Assembly: GCA_023701245.1 (NCBI GenBank)
Contig: JAMPXK010000008.1
Location: 1-63,517, forward strand
Direction: 5' to 3'
Length of the DNA: 63,517 bases
Origin: Elusimicrobiales bacterium
GTDB lineage: Bacteria > Elusimicrobiota > Elusimicrobia > Elusimicrobiales > UBA9959
The notes under the pieces are model-generated. The model made no database searches. It was not told the DNA's origin and worked only from the letters and a program-made list of their open reading frames with translations. Of this stretch, positions 14,695-22,739 are shown piece after piece; position 1 is the stretch's first letter; every line of letters starts with the position of its first letter. The translations under genes and the position numbers were made by a program.

Positions 14695-15695
14695 AAAAAT
14701 ACAACGTGGCCGTGGTAGGCGCTTCGGGCATGGTCGGCGGAGAACTGCTGGACCTGCTGGAAAGCCGCCGGTTCCCCGTCGGGGAATTCTATCCCTTCAA
14801 CTCCGGCCGCAGGGCCGCTTACGTAAAATTCCGCGGCCGCAGGTACGCCTGCGCGGCGCCGTCGCTGGCCGCGCTCAAGAAAGCGGACCTGGTCTTCTTC
14901 GTCTCCACCGACGAAGTGGCCGAGCGCTTCGCCCCGCGCCTGGCGGCGGCCGGCGTGCGCTGCATAGACGACTCCGCCCGCTTCCGGCTGGACAGCCGCG
15001 TGCCGCTGGTCATCCCCGAAGTGAACGGCGCAGAGCTTAAACCCTCCGCCAGGCTTATAGCCGGGCCCAACTGCACGCTGACCGGGGCCGCCGTGGCCCT
15101 GGCCGGTATCCGCCGCCGCTTCGGCATCAAAGAGCTGCGCCTGGCCACCTACCAGGCGGTATCCGGGGCCGGCAAGGCGGCCATGGGCCAGCTGGAGGAA
15201 GAACTGCGCGGCTATTTCAGGCGCGGCCGCGTCACGCGCGCCGCCGGCGCCTTCCCGCACCCCATAGCTTTCAACCTGTTCCCGCAGGTGGGCGGTTTCG
15301 ACGCCGCCGGCCATTCCGGAGAAGAGAACAAGGTGGAAGCCGAACTGAAGAAGATCTGGGGCGACTCGCGCCTGAAGATCAGTTCCACCGCCGTGCGCGT
15401 ACCAGTCCTGCGCGGTCATTCGCTCTCCGCCTGGGTCACCACCCGGCGCCCGTTCACGCTGGCGGCCCTGCAAAAAGAGCTGCGGCGCGCCCCCGGCCTG
15501 AAGTTTTTCGCGCGGCCCCAGGATTACCCTACCCCGCTGGCCCACGGCCACCGCACCAGCGTGGTTTACGCCGGGCGCCTGCGGCGGTCCAGGATCTCGC
15601 CGTACGAATTCCAGCTGTGGATAGTGTCGGACAATCTTTACAAGGGCGCGGCCCTGAACTCCGTGCAGATCGCGGAACTGCTGGCGCGCGCCTGA
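14691..15695 (+). CDS. asd: Aspartate-semialdehyde dehydrogenase
   Basis: Reduces aspartyl phosphate to aspartate semialdehyde, the branch to lysine, diaminopimelate, threonine and methionine. The 334-aa chain opens with the NADP motif VAVVGASGMVGGELL. The catalytic cysteine is in AGPNCTLTGAAVAL, slightly unlike the usual NPNCST. YQAVSGAGKAAMGQLEEEL and HPIAFNLFPQVG are typical, as are STAVRVPVLRGHS and the arginine-containing substrate region. The ATG at 14691 overlaps the previous stop and gives MKKYNVAVVGASG. The C-terminal LWIVSDNLYKGAALNSVQIAELL is canonical. DAP is needed for peptidoglycan, linking this gene to the envelope. Confidence 0.95.
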   Translation: MKKYNVAVVGASGMVGGELLDLLESRRFPVGEFYPFNSGRRAAYVKFRGRRYACAAPSLAALKKADLVFFVSTDEVAERFAPRLAAAGVRCIDDSARFRLDSRVPLVIPEVNGAELKPSARLIAGPNCTLTGAAVALAGIRRRFGIKELRLATYQAVSGAGKAAMGQLEEELRGYFRRGRVTRAAGAFPHPIAFNLFPQVGGFDAAGHSGEENKVEAELKKIWGDSRLKISSTAVRVPVLRGHSLSAWVTTRRPFTLAALQKELRRAPGLKFFARPQDYPTPLAHGHRTSVVYAGRLRRSRISPYEFQLWIVSDNLYKGAALNSVQIAELLARA

Positions 15696-15709
15696 GAGAG
15701 GGGGGAACG

Positions 15710-15967
15710 ATGAAAAAAGTATTCCTGCTGGCCGCCGCCGCGGCCTGCCTGCTCGCCTGCAAGAAGAAAAACCCGGAGAACATCCCGCAGCCTAAAGCCG
15801 ACGGCACGGCGGTCTCCACCGCCGCCCCCGCAGGACTGCTGGAGGCGCCGGCCGCGTACGTGAAGAATAGCGCGGCCAAAGTGGACAAGGCCCGCGAAGC
15901 CGCGGCCCTTTACGAACGGACCGCCGAACGGACGCTGGGCGCCGCCGCGGAAGCGGGCGGCAACTAG
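15710..15967 (+). CDS. Small lipoprotein
   Basis: An 85-aa protein. A lipoprotein signal peptide ends in the lipobox LLAC (MKKVFLLAAAAACLLAC, lipidated Cys at 17), followed by a KKKNPENIPQPK linker and an alanine-rich helical tail (AAKVDKAREAAALYERTAERTLG). It likely anchors to the inner or outer membrane. GGGGGAA precedes the ATG. It sits 14 nt after asd and 14 nt before the adenosyltransferase gene, so it belongs to the same operon. No family recognised. The size and helical tail recall Lpp-like spacers, but there is no Lpp sequence signature. Confidence 0.75.
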   Translation: MKKVFLLAAAAACLLACKKKNPENIPQPKADGTAVSTAAPAGLLEAPAAYVKNSAAKVDKAREAAALYERTAERTLGAAAEAGGN

Positions 15968-15981
15968 AGAGCCGGGGGATT

Positions 15982-16467
15982 ATGCCGGAAAACTTCAAGA
16001 ACAAGATGGGAAGCGGAGACCTGGGGTTCACGGACCTGTTCGGCGGCCGGCGCGTGCCCAAAACGCATCGCCGGGTCAAGCTCAACGCCCTCCTCGACGA
16101 CCTGACCGCCCTGCTGGGCCTGCTCAAGACGGGGCTGCGCGGCGCGGACAAGACCGAACTCGCCGCCGCGCAGGCCGGGCTGATAAAAGCCGCGGGCTCC
16201 ATCGCGGGCGCGCGCTGCTCCCTCGAAGAGGAGACCGCTGAGCTCGAACGCCTCATCACGGCCCGCGCCGCAAAGTTCAAGCCTGCCAGGAAATTCGTCC
16301 TGCCCGGGGCCAGCGAGACCGAAGCCCTGGCGCACGTGGCGCGGGCCAAAACCCGCGTCTGCGAGATCCTCGCCTGGGAATTGAAGGCCAAGGCCCCCGC
16401 CGTCTACCTCAACCGCCTTTCAGACCACCTGTTCCTGCTGGCCGTAAAACACGCCCGCGGGAAATAG
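15982..16467 (+). CDS. PduO-type cob(I)alamin adenosyltransferase
   Basis: Transfers adenosyl from ATP to cob(I)alamin to form coenzyme B12. The 161-aa protein has the N-terminal ATP-binding motif MGSGDLGFTDLFGGRRVPK (9-27), matching the family pattern TGxGDxGxTxLxxGxRVxK. The C-terminal helices carry the conserved arginine-rich AKTRVCEI and NRLSDHLFLLA. It is slightly shorter than typical members (about 180 aa). It is the last gene of the parAB-asd run, followed by a terminator. No B12-dependent enzyme is in the window. Some family members differ in the catalytic residues, so activity is likely but not certain. Confidence 0.85.
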   Translation: MPENFKNKMGSGDLGFTDLFGGRRVPKTHRRVKLNALLDDLTALLGLLKTGLRGADKTELAAAQAGLIKAAGSIAGARCSLEEETAELERLITARAAKFKPARKFVLPGASETEALAHVARAKTRVCEILAWELKAKAPAVYLNRLSDHLFLLAVKHARGK

Positions 16468-16483
16468 GCGCGGCGCGGCAAAA

Positions 16484-16517
16484 GAGAACCGCCCCTTCCG
16501 GGGCGGTTCTTTTTTTG
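16484..16517. terminator. Bidirectional terminator between convergent operons
   Basis: Stem GAACCGCCCC / GGGGCGGTTC with loop TTCC, TTTTTTT on the plus side and AAAAG on the minus side. It separates the plus-strand adenosyltransferase from the minus-strand argS. Confidence 0.9.
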
Positions 16518-16530
16518 GCCGCGGGCGGCG

Positions 16531-18138
16531 CTACATCCGTTCCGGGGTGGATACGCCCAGGAGCCCCAGCCCCCGGGCTATCATGCCTTTCACGGCCTTC
16601 AGCAGGAACAGCCGGTAGGCGGAAGTCTCTTTGTTTTCCGGGTCCAGCACTTTATTCCTGTCGTAGAAGGAGTGGAACAGGGCCGCCAGCTCCGTGAGGT
16701 AGGTGGTCAGGTGGTGGGGGGAAGAGTCCCGGGCGCAGTCCGCCAGGGCCTTCTCGAACCAGAGGAGCTTGAGCATCAGCGCGCGCTCCTCGGGGTTGAT
16801 GGAGACCTTCGCCTCGTCGAACCCCGCCGCGGGGTCCAGGCCCTTTTCCGCGGCGTTGGAGAAGATGGAACAGATGCGGGCGTGCACGTACTGCACGTAG
16901 TAGACCGGGTTCTCGTTGGACTTCTTCTTGGCCAGTTCCACGTCGAAGTTGAGATGCGTATTGGGCCCGCGCGAAGCGAAGAAGAACCGGCAGGCGTCGG
17001 TGCCCACGTCGGCCACCAGGTCCTTGAGGGCGATAAAATCCCCGGCGCGCTTGGACATCTTTATGATCTCTTCGCCGCGCAGCAGCGCCACCTGCTGGTG
17101 AATGATCACCTTGAAGCTGCTCTTGTCGCGGCCGAGCGCCGCCACCGCGGCCTCCATCCTGGGCACGTGGCCGTGGTGGTCCGCGCCCCAGATATCTATG
17201 ACTTTGGTGAAGCCGCGGTCGAACTTATGCAGGTGGTAGGCGATGTCGTTGAGGAAATAGGTGTTGCGGCCGTCGGACTTCACCAGCACGCGGTCCTTGT
17301 CGTCGGACTCCATCACGGTGGAGGTGCCCAGCCAGACGGCGCCTTCCTTCTCGTAGGTCATCGCGCGCGCCTTCAGGGCCGCGAGGGTCTTTTCGGGAAT
17401 GCCCTCAGCGTGCAGTTCGGACTCCAGGAACCAGCGGTCGAAAGCGACGCCGAAGGCCTCCATGTCGGCCTTGTGGAGCTTGAGCATCCCGGCCACGGCG
17501 TACTCGGAGAACTGTTTAAGGCTCCAGCCGGAGGCCGTCTCCGGCAGTTCCTCGGCCATCGTCTTGAGGTAGTCGCCCTGGTAGCCGTCGGGCGGCGGCT
17601 CCGCGCCTTCGAACCGGGCCTTCAGGGACAGGGCGAGGCGCTCCACCTGGCGGCCCACGTTATTGACGTAGAACTCGGTGGCCACCTGGGCGCCCAGGGC
17701 GCGCCAGATCCGGGCCAGACTGTCGCCCAGGGTGGCGCCCCGGCCGCTGGCCAGGTGCATGGGCCCCGTGGGGTTGGCGGAAACGAATTCCAGGTTGATC
17801 TTCTCGCCGGAGAACTCCGGGCGGTGGAAAAAGCCGGGCGTGTCCAGTTCCTTGAGGGCGGCAAAAAGGAACGCGTCCTTGAGCCTGATGTTCACGAAGC
17901 CGGGCGGCACGGCCTCGGCCGCGAATTCCGCGCCCAGCGCGTCTTTCAGCTGGCCGGCGATGACCAGCGGCGCTTTCTTAAGCAGCTTCGCCCCGGCGAT
18001 GGGCCAGGCTATGGAGGCGTCGGCCTTGATATGCGGGGGCGGGGCGGCCAGGCACAGCCCGGCCACAGCGGCGTCGTCGAGAGAAAAGGCCGCCTTAGCG
18101 CGGCTTTTGAGGTCGGCTTCGAGGGACGAGATCTTCAT
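16531..18138 (-). CDS. argS: Arginyl-tRNA synthetase
   Basis: Charges tRNA-Arg. At 535 aa it has the expected length. The N-terminal Add-1 domain, about residues 1-110, contains the usual FVNIRL. The catalytic domain starts with EFVSANPTGPMHLASGRGA; the HIGH element reads H128-L-A-S131 rather than HxGH. YVNNVGRQVERL and WGADHHGHVPR are diagnostic of ArgRS, and KMSKR (359-363) is present. RVDLALL-type C-terminal helices (VHARICSIF, ERALMLKLLWFEKAL) fit the anticodon-binding DALR domain, ending at GLGLLGVSTPERM as usual. It abuts the rsfS stop by one base. The HIGH substitution is the one oddity; the rest is intact. Confidence 0.95.
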   Translation of the reverse strand: MKISSLEADLKSRAKAAFSLDDAAVAGLCLAAPPPHIKADASIAWPIAGAKLLKKAPLVIAGQLKDALGAEFAAEAVPPGFVNIRLKDAFLFAALKELDTPGFFHRPEFSGEKINLEFVSANPTGPMHLASGRGATLGDSLARIWRALGAQVATEFYVNNVGRQVERLALSLKARFEGAEPPPDGYQGDYLKTMAEELPETASGWSLKQFSEYAVAGMLKLHKADMEAFGVAFDRWFLESELHAEGIPEKTLAALKARAMTYEKEGAVWLGTSTVMESDDKDRVLVKSDGRNTYFLNDIAYHLHKFDRGFTKVIDIWGADHHGHVPRMEAAVAALGRDKSSFKVIIHQQVALLRGEEIIKMSKRAGDFIALKDLVADVGTDACRFFFASRGPNTHLNFDVELAKKKSNENPVYYVQYVHARICSIFSNAAEKGLDPAAGFDEAKVSINPEERALMLKLLWFEKALADCARDSSPHHLTTYLTELAALFHSFYDRNKVLDPENKETSAYRLFLLKAVKGMIARGLGLLGVSTPERM

Positions 18139-18695
18139 TATTTTTTCTTGGCGTTCTTCTTGGCCGGCCCGGCTTTTTTGGGCGCCGTCTTCCTGGCGGC
18201 CTTTTTGGGAGCGGCCTTCCTGACCGTTCTCTTAACGGCTTTCTTCGCGGCCGGCTTTTTGGCGGCGGGCGCTTTCCCGGCGGCCGGGGCTTTCTTCGCG
18301 GCGGGCGCCGCCTTTTGCGGGGCGGGCGCGGGGGCCTTCTCTTCCCACTCCACCGGTTTGTAGTCCGCGTAGACCTTGGTGAGGGAATAAAATTCTTCGG
18401 CCTTGGCGTCGTAGATGTGCACCAGCGTGCCGCCGTAATCCAGCACCTTCCAGTTGCGCGAGCGCATGCCGTCCTTGTGCAGGCAGTACACGCCCTCGTG
18501 CTTGAGCTTCACCAGCACCTCTTCCTCCACGGCCTCCAGCTGCGGCGCGGATTCCACGCTCATCAGCACGGCGAAGTCCGCCAGCGTGGACTTGTTGCAC
18601 AGGTCGTAAACCCGCACGTTCTCGGCCTTCTTGGAGTCGCCGGCGCGCGCCGCGGTTATCGCTATCTGCTTAAAAGCGTTCTTTTGTGTCGTCAT
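18138..18695 (-). CDS. rsfS: Ribosomal silencing factor RsfS with lysine-rich tail
   Basis: Binds uL14 on the 50S subunit and blocks subunit joining under starvation. Residues 1-115 match RsfS: NVRVYDLCNKSTLADFAVLMSVESAPQLEAVEEEV, then CLHKDGMRSRNWKVLDYGGTLVHIYDAKAEEFYSL. From about 118 to 185 follows a tail made almost only of Ala, Lys and Pro (blocks such as AAKKAPAAGKAPAAKK), like histone H1 or bacterial AAKK-repeat DNA-binding tails. RsfS is usually 105-130 aa, so the tail is an extension and may bind rRNA or DNA. The gene overlaps the cyclic-nucleotide protein by 4 bp and the argS start by one base. Confidence 0.92.
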   Translation of the reverse strand: MTTQKNAFKQIAITAARAGDSKKAENVRVYDLCNKSTLADFAVLMSVESAPQLEAVEEEVLVKLKHEGVYCLHKDGMRSRNWKVLDYGGTLVHIYDAKAEEFYSLTKVYADYKPVEWEEKAPAPAPQKAAPAAKKAPAAGKAPAAKKPAAKKAVKRTVRKAAPKKAARKTAPKKAGPAKKNAKKK

Positions 18696-19573
18696 ATGGT
18701 ATTCTTGGTTTTCCTCAACTGTTCCAGCATGGCGGCTTCCGTCTGGTGCTCGATGTTTATCATGGCGGAGCCGAGTATGGAGGATATTGTATTAAATATG
18801 GTGGCGAGGTTGTTCTTCTCCACCGGCGAGAGCGCCTGCTCGCGCTCGAAGACCGCGCAGCCCAGCGCCCGGCCCTCTGCGGCGCAGGCCGCCAGGTAGG
18901 TCTTGTCGTCCAGCCAGCCGCTGGCTACGGCCGCGGGCAGGGGCGCGGCGTCCTTGCGGAAGGTCTCCTTGGCGTACACCTGCTCGTACTCCTCGTTGAA
19001 CCGGTTATAGACGTAGGCGGTGATGTTCCAGGACCCTTCCAGGTAGATGCGGATCTCGCCCATGACCGCGGCCAGGAACTCGCCCGGCGAGCGGTGCGGC
19101 GCCAGCAGCAGGCGGCTCAGGTCGAAAAGCATGGTCAGTTCGCTGGAGGTGTGCTGCAGGCGGCGGAACACGGTGCGCATGATCTCGCTGAAGATGGTGA
19201 TGCCCGTCTCCGGGTGTTCCTTGATGAAGGCGAAAAATTCCGTGCGGCCCACTTCGTACACCTGCGAATCCCGGGACGCGCGGGCCTGCGCGAAGCGGGC
19301 CTGCCCCTCTATCACCGCCATCTCGCCGAAGAAATCCCCGCCGGAGAGGATGGCCAGCGTCTTGAACTCGCGCCCCTCCTCGTCCAGGCCCTTCTCTATC
19401 ACCACCTCTCCGGAGACGATGATGTAGAGGGTGCTGCCGGCGCTCTTCTCCTTGAAGATGACGTCCCCGGCTTTGTAGGCGGTACGCTTGAAATAGCCGG
19501 CGAATTCGGCCAGCATGTTCTCCGCCAGGTTGCGGAAAAGGGTTACTCCCCTGAGGTTTTCCGTATCGGACAT
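18692..19573 (-). CDS. Cyclic nucleotide-binding domain protein
   Basis: A 293-aa protein. The N-terminal cNMP-binding barrel (about 10-125) has FKEKSAGSTLYIIVSGEVVIEKG and the phosphate-binding loop GGDFFGEMAVIEGQARFA, which lacks the conserved RxA-type arginine pairing seen in true cAMP binders (E-x6-R-F here). The C-terminal region (about 150-285) resembles a degenerate GAF-like domain (FLAAVMGEIRIYLEGSWNITAYVYNRF) ending in a helix. No HTH, so it is not a CRP-type regulator. It is between pilT and rsfS, with a 4-bp overlap to rsfS. It may modulate the PilT motor or surface response; this is inference from position. Confidence 0.83.
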   Translation of the reverse strand: MSDTENLRGVTLFRNLAENMLAEFAGYFKRTAYKAGDVIFKEKSAGSTLYIIVSGEVVIEKGLDEEGREFKTLAILSGGDFFGEMAVIEGQARFAQARASRDSQVYEVGRTEFFAFIKEHPETGITIFSEIMRTVFRRLQHTSSELTMLFDLSRLLLAPHRSPGEFLAAVMGEIRIYLEGSWNITAYVYNRFNEEYEQVYAKETFRKDAAPLPAAVASGWLDDKTYLAACAAEGRALGCAVFEREQALSPVEKNNLATIFNTISSILGSAMINIEHQTEAAMLEQLRKTKNTI

Positions 19574-19585
19574 AATAAGCCCCCT

Positions 19586-20656
19586 TTACCCGGCCTTGCT
19601 GCCGCAGAGCGTCTTGAAGACGTTCTGGTCGTGCGCCTTGGCCATGGCCACGTCCATGGCAACGATGTTCTGGGTCACCATGTTGGCCAGGGCCTTGTCC
19701 ATGGAGATCATGCCGAACTTGGCCCCGGTCTCAATGGCGCTGTAGATCATGTGCGTCTTGCCTTCGCGGATCAGGTTCTGGATGGCCGGCGTCATCACCA
19801 TGATCTCGCGCACGGCCACGCGCCCTTTGCCGTCCTTGCGGGGCAGCAGGATCTGCGACACCACGCCCTGCAGCGAAGCGGCCAGCTGCACGCGCACCTG
19901 CGTCTGCTGGTGCGGCGGGAACACGTCTATGATGCGGTCCACGGTGGACGGGGCGTCCTGCGTGTGCAGGGTGGCGAAGGTGAGGTGGCCGGTCTCGGCG
20001 GCGGTGATGGTCAGCTGGATGGTCTCCAGGTCGCGCATTTCGCCCACCAGGATCACGTTGGGGTCTTCGCGCAGGGCGGCGCGCAGGGCGTTGTTAAAGG
20101 AGCGGGTGTGCTGGCCTATTTCACGCTGGCGCACCACGCAGGTGTTGGCCTCGTAGGTGAACTCTATGGGGTCCTCGACGGTAAGGATGTGGCCCTTGCG
20201 CTTGTTGTTGATCTGGTTGATCAGCGCGGCCAGGGTGGTGGATTTGCCGGAACCGGTGGGGCCGGTCACCAGCACGAGCCCCTTGGGAATGCCGGCGAAC
20301 CCGACGATGGCCGGCGGCAGGCCCAGCTCTTCGGGCGTGGGGATCTTGGAGGGAATGACGCGCATTACGGCCTCGATGCCGTTGCGGGCCACCAGCACGT
20401 TGAGGCGGAACCGGGACACGCCGCTGATGGCGAAAGAACAGTCCAGCTCCCAGTCCTTCTCGAACTTGGCGCGCTGCTCGTCGTAAAGCGCGGAATAGAT
20501 GAGCGCCTTGGTCTGTTCCGCGGTCAGCGGCGCCACGCCGTCCACCACCGGGATGACCTCGCCGTTAAGGCGCATCATGGGCGGCTTGTTGACGCAGATG
20601 TGGATGTCGCTCGAGCCGCGCTGCACCGCGGTCTTCAGAATAGTTACCATGTCCAT
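19586..20656 (-). CDS. pilT: Twitching motility ATPase PilT
   Basis: The hexameric ATPase that retracts type IV pili. The 356-aa protein has the N-terminal PAS-like domain beginning SDIHICVNKPPMMRLNGEV, the Walker A TGPTGSGKSTT (131-141), the Asp box IEFTYEANTCVVRQREIG, Walker B VILVGEMRDLETI, the His box TFATLHTQDA, and the C-terminal EIMVMTPAIQNLIREGKTHMI retraction signature, all in order. GGGAGGG lies upstream. It is inserted within the nadD-lytR-rsfS cluster, which is unusual. No other pilus genes are nearby, so they must be encoded elsewhere. Confidence 0.95.
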   Translation of the reverse strand: MDMVTILKTAVQRGSSDIHICVNKPPMMRLNGEVIPVVDGVAPLTAEQTKALIYSALYDEQRAKFEKDWELDCSFAISGVSRFRLNVLVARNGIEAVMRVIPSKIPTPEELGLPPAIVGFAGIPKGLVLVTGPTGSGKSTTLAALINQINNKRKGHILTVEDPIEFTYEANTCVVRQREIGQHTRSFNNALRAALREDPNVILVGEMRDLETIQLTITAAETGHLTFATLHTQDAPSTVDRIIDVFPPHQQTQVRVQLAASLQGVVSQILLPRKDGKGRVAVREIMVMTPAIQNLIREGKTHMIYSAIETGAKFGMISMDKALANMVTQNIVAMDVAMAKAHDQNVFKTLCGSKAG

Positions 20657-20676
20657 AGTTCCCTCCCAACCCTCTG

Positions 20677-21534
20677 TTATTTCAAAACGTCGTCGTTAAA
20701 ATCCTCGCCCAGGATCACCGCCGCGCCGGCCACGCTCTTCTGCGAGGGGCGCACCCGGATCTCCAGTTCTTCCAGCCCCAGGGCCGCGCGCAGGCGCAGC
20801 GCGGCGCCCGTGTCGCGCGAAAAGCCCAGGATGCGCGTGTGCCGCTCCGCGCGGTGATAGGAGGCCGCGGTGATCACGTCGAACCCGAGCGCGCGCAGCT
20901 TTTTGGCGGCCAGCGCGGCCAGGTCCCGGCGGCCGGAGGCGTTGAACACCTCCACGCGCGGCGCGCGGTCCGGAACCTCCGCGGCTTCCGGGTCCTGGGC
21001 GTCGGCCGGCTTCGCCGCTTCGGCCAGGAAAAAATCGGAGGCGGACAGCCGGGAAAATTCGCAGAAAAGCGTGAACAGCCCGAACCGGGAAATATCGGAG
21101 ACCCCCGGCGCGCCCGCGCCCCTGGCCCAGGCCGCTCCCCGGACAAAAAGCGCCGGTTCCGAGCGCCACTTATTGAGCGTTCCCCACAGCGCGTCCAGGT
21201 CCGGCGCGGAGGACACCTGGATATAGAACACCCCGCCGTCCGCGCCCGGCTCCGCGGCCCCCGCGGCCGCGGCCAGCTCCTGCGCCCGCTGCTCCGGGGT
21301 CGCGCCTTTTTTGGCCCTGGCGCCCGGAAAAGAAAAAGCGTTGACCGTGCCCGCGGCCGGATGGTACACGGCCAGCACCGCGCCGCGCTCTCCCAGCACG
21401 GCCAGCCGCACGTCCCGGCCCTGCCAGATGAGGCGCGGCACCGGGGAGAAATATTGCGCCGCCGCCAGGCCCAGCGCCGCCGCCAGGCCGAGGGCCGTCA
21501 AGAGCCGCGCTTTTTTTCCTGAAGAATGTTCCAT
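20677..21534 (-). CDS. LytR_C-domain membrane protein
   Basis: A 285-aa protein. A cytoplasmic start and one membrane helix (about 10-27, LLTALGLAAALGLAAAQYF) are followed by a periplasmic region with RDVRLAVLGERGAVLAVYHP, reminiscent of the first strand of LytR-CpsA-Psr domains but without their catalytic core. The C-terminal domain (about 195-285) is LytR_C: RVEVFNASGRRDLAALAAKKLRALGFDVI and the RTRIL-like HTRILGFSRDTGAALRLRAALGLEELEIR. It overlaps the nadD-yqeK reading frame by 37 bp. In many bacteria a lytR-like gene lies between nadD/yqeK and rsfS, and this copy keeps that position. Function is probably in cell-wall glycopolymer handling. Confidence 0.8.
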   Translation of the reverse strand: MEHSSGKKARLLTALGLAAALGLAAAQYFSPVPRLIWQGRDVRLAVLGERGAVLAVYHPAAGTVNAFSFPGARAKKGATPEQRAQELAAAAGAAEPGADGGVFYIQVSSAPDLDALWGTLNKWRSEPALFVRGAAWARGAGAPGVSDISRFGLFTLFCEFSRLSASDFFLAEAAKPADAQDPEAAEVPDRAPRVEVFNASGRRDLAALAAKKLRALGFDVITAASYHRAERHTRILGFSRDTGAALRLRAALGLEELEIRVRPSQKSVAGAAVILGEDFNDDVLK

Positions 21535-22661
21535 AGGGCCACGCTCAGCGGGTGCACCCAGCCCCCGCCGGAGAACGCATGAGTAAGTTTAACATAATTG
21601 ACCGCCCTGAAAGCCGCCTCGAAATCCTCGTAAGCCAGGGCCCGGATCAGGCCGGCCTCCGCGAAGTTCCTGCCGCGGCAGGCCAGGTCGCTGACATAGA
21701 TCAGTTTCGCGAGCGGCCCCATGCCGGGGGCGCCGGTGGCGTGCAGGCGCACGGCCTCGGCTATCTCGGGGTCCTTTATCCCCAGCTTCCTGGCGGCCAG
21801 TTCCGCCCCGGTCCAGGCGTGCAGCAGCAGCGGGGCTTCGCGGCCCATCTCCGCCAGCCGGTGTTCAAGCGGGGCGGAGCGCGGCGCCCCCCGGCGCAGC
21901 GCCGCCGGGGCCAGGTCCCTGGCGCAGTCGTGCACCAGCCCTGCGGCCGCGGCTTTCTGCGCCGGTATGCCCAGCCCGCCGGCCAGGCTTACGGCCAGGC
22001 GCGCGGTCTCTATGGAATGCTGGTAGCGGCGCGGATTTATCATCCTGCGCAGGAGGGCGCGCTCCCGTGAAAAATACAACCCGCGGCTTTTTATCCGCGC
22101 CAGCACGGCCCCGGGCAGCTGCGCCGGTTCTTCGCCCAGGAACAGGGAGCCCCGCAGGTCGCTGGAGGCCGCTTCCGGGAAGCGCCCCTTCAGCGCGGTA
22201 TAGGGCACCTCGGCGGCGGCGCGGCCCGGGTAACCCGGGCGCAGCCCGGCCAGCAGGCGGGCCTGGCGCAGCACCAGGCGCCAGCGGCGCCAGCGCCTGA
22301 AATCGGCGAGGCAGTCCGAACCCATCAGGAAATACAGCGGCGCGCCCGGGTGCAGGCGGCGGAAATGCGCGACGGTCTCGTAAGTGTAGACCACCCGCTT
22401 CAGGCCGGCCTCGAAAGAACTGATCTTCACTTCGGGCCTGGAGGCCAGGCCGGCCTCGGCCAGGGCGGCGGCCAGCATGCCGCGCCGCTCGGAAAAAGGC
22501 AGCGGCTGAAAATCCTTGAACGGCGCCTGGAAGGCGGGCACGAAATAAAAGGCGGCCGGCCGCAGCTGGCGCAGGGCCGCGCGCGCCAGCGCGAGATGCC
22601 CGCGGTGCGGGGGGTCGAAACTTCCGCCGTAAATTATAACTGGCCGCGCGTCCGCCGTCAT
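21498..22661 (-). CDS. nadD: NadD-YqeK fusion: nicotinate-nucleotide adenylyltransferase with HD phosphohydrolase
   Basis: Two enzymes in one 387-aa chain. Residues 1-190 are NadD, which makes nicotinate adenine dinucleotide: IIYGGSFDPPHRGHL with the HxGH nucleotidyl-transfer motif, FVPAFQAPFKD, YFLMGSDCLADFRRW and SSDLRGSL at the ISSTxIR position. Residues 195-380 are a YqeK-type HD domain (symmetrical Ap4A hydrolase family): HSIETARLAV, AGLVHDCARDL, then HAWTGAELA and VRLHATGAPGMGPLAKLIYVSD. Separate neighbours in Firmicutes, they are fused here. The start MTADARPVIIYGG fits the domain edge. The downstream order (lytR_C, rsfS) preserves the classical nadD cluster. Confidence 0.93.
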   Translation of the reverse strand: MTADARPVIIYGGSFDPPHRGHLALARAALRQLRPAAFYFVPAFQAPFKDFQPLPFSERRGMLAAALAEAGLASRPEVKISSFEAGLKRVVYTYETVAHFRRLHPGAPLYFLMGSDCLADFRRWRRWRLVLRQARLLAGLRPGYPGRAAAEVPYTALKGRFPEAASSDLRGSLFLGEEPAQLPGAVLARIKSRGLYFSRERALLRRMINPRRYQHSIETARLAVSLAGGLGIPAQKAAAAGLVHDCARDLAPAALRRGAPRSAPLEHRLAEMGREAPLLLHAWTGAELAARKLGIKDPEIAEAVRLHATGAPGMGPLAKLIYVSDLACRGRNFAEAGLIRALAYEDFEAAFRAVNYVKLTHAFSGGGWVHPLSVALWNILQEKKRGS

Positions 22662-22739
22662 ATCTATAAAAGCATTCTCCGGTCCTGTCTGGCTATTTAG
22701 TATAATATACTTTAATTATTTAATACAAAATCCTTACTT

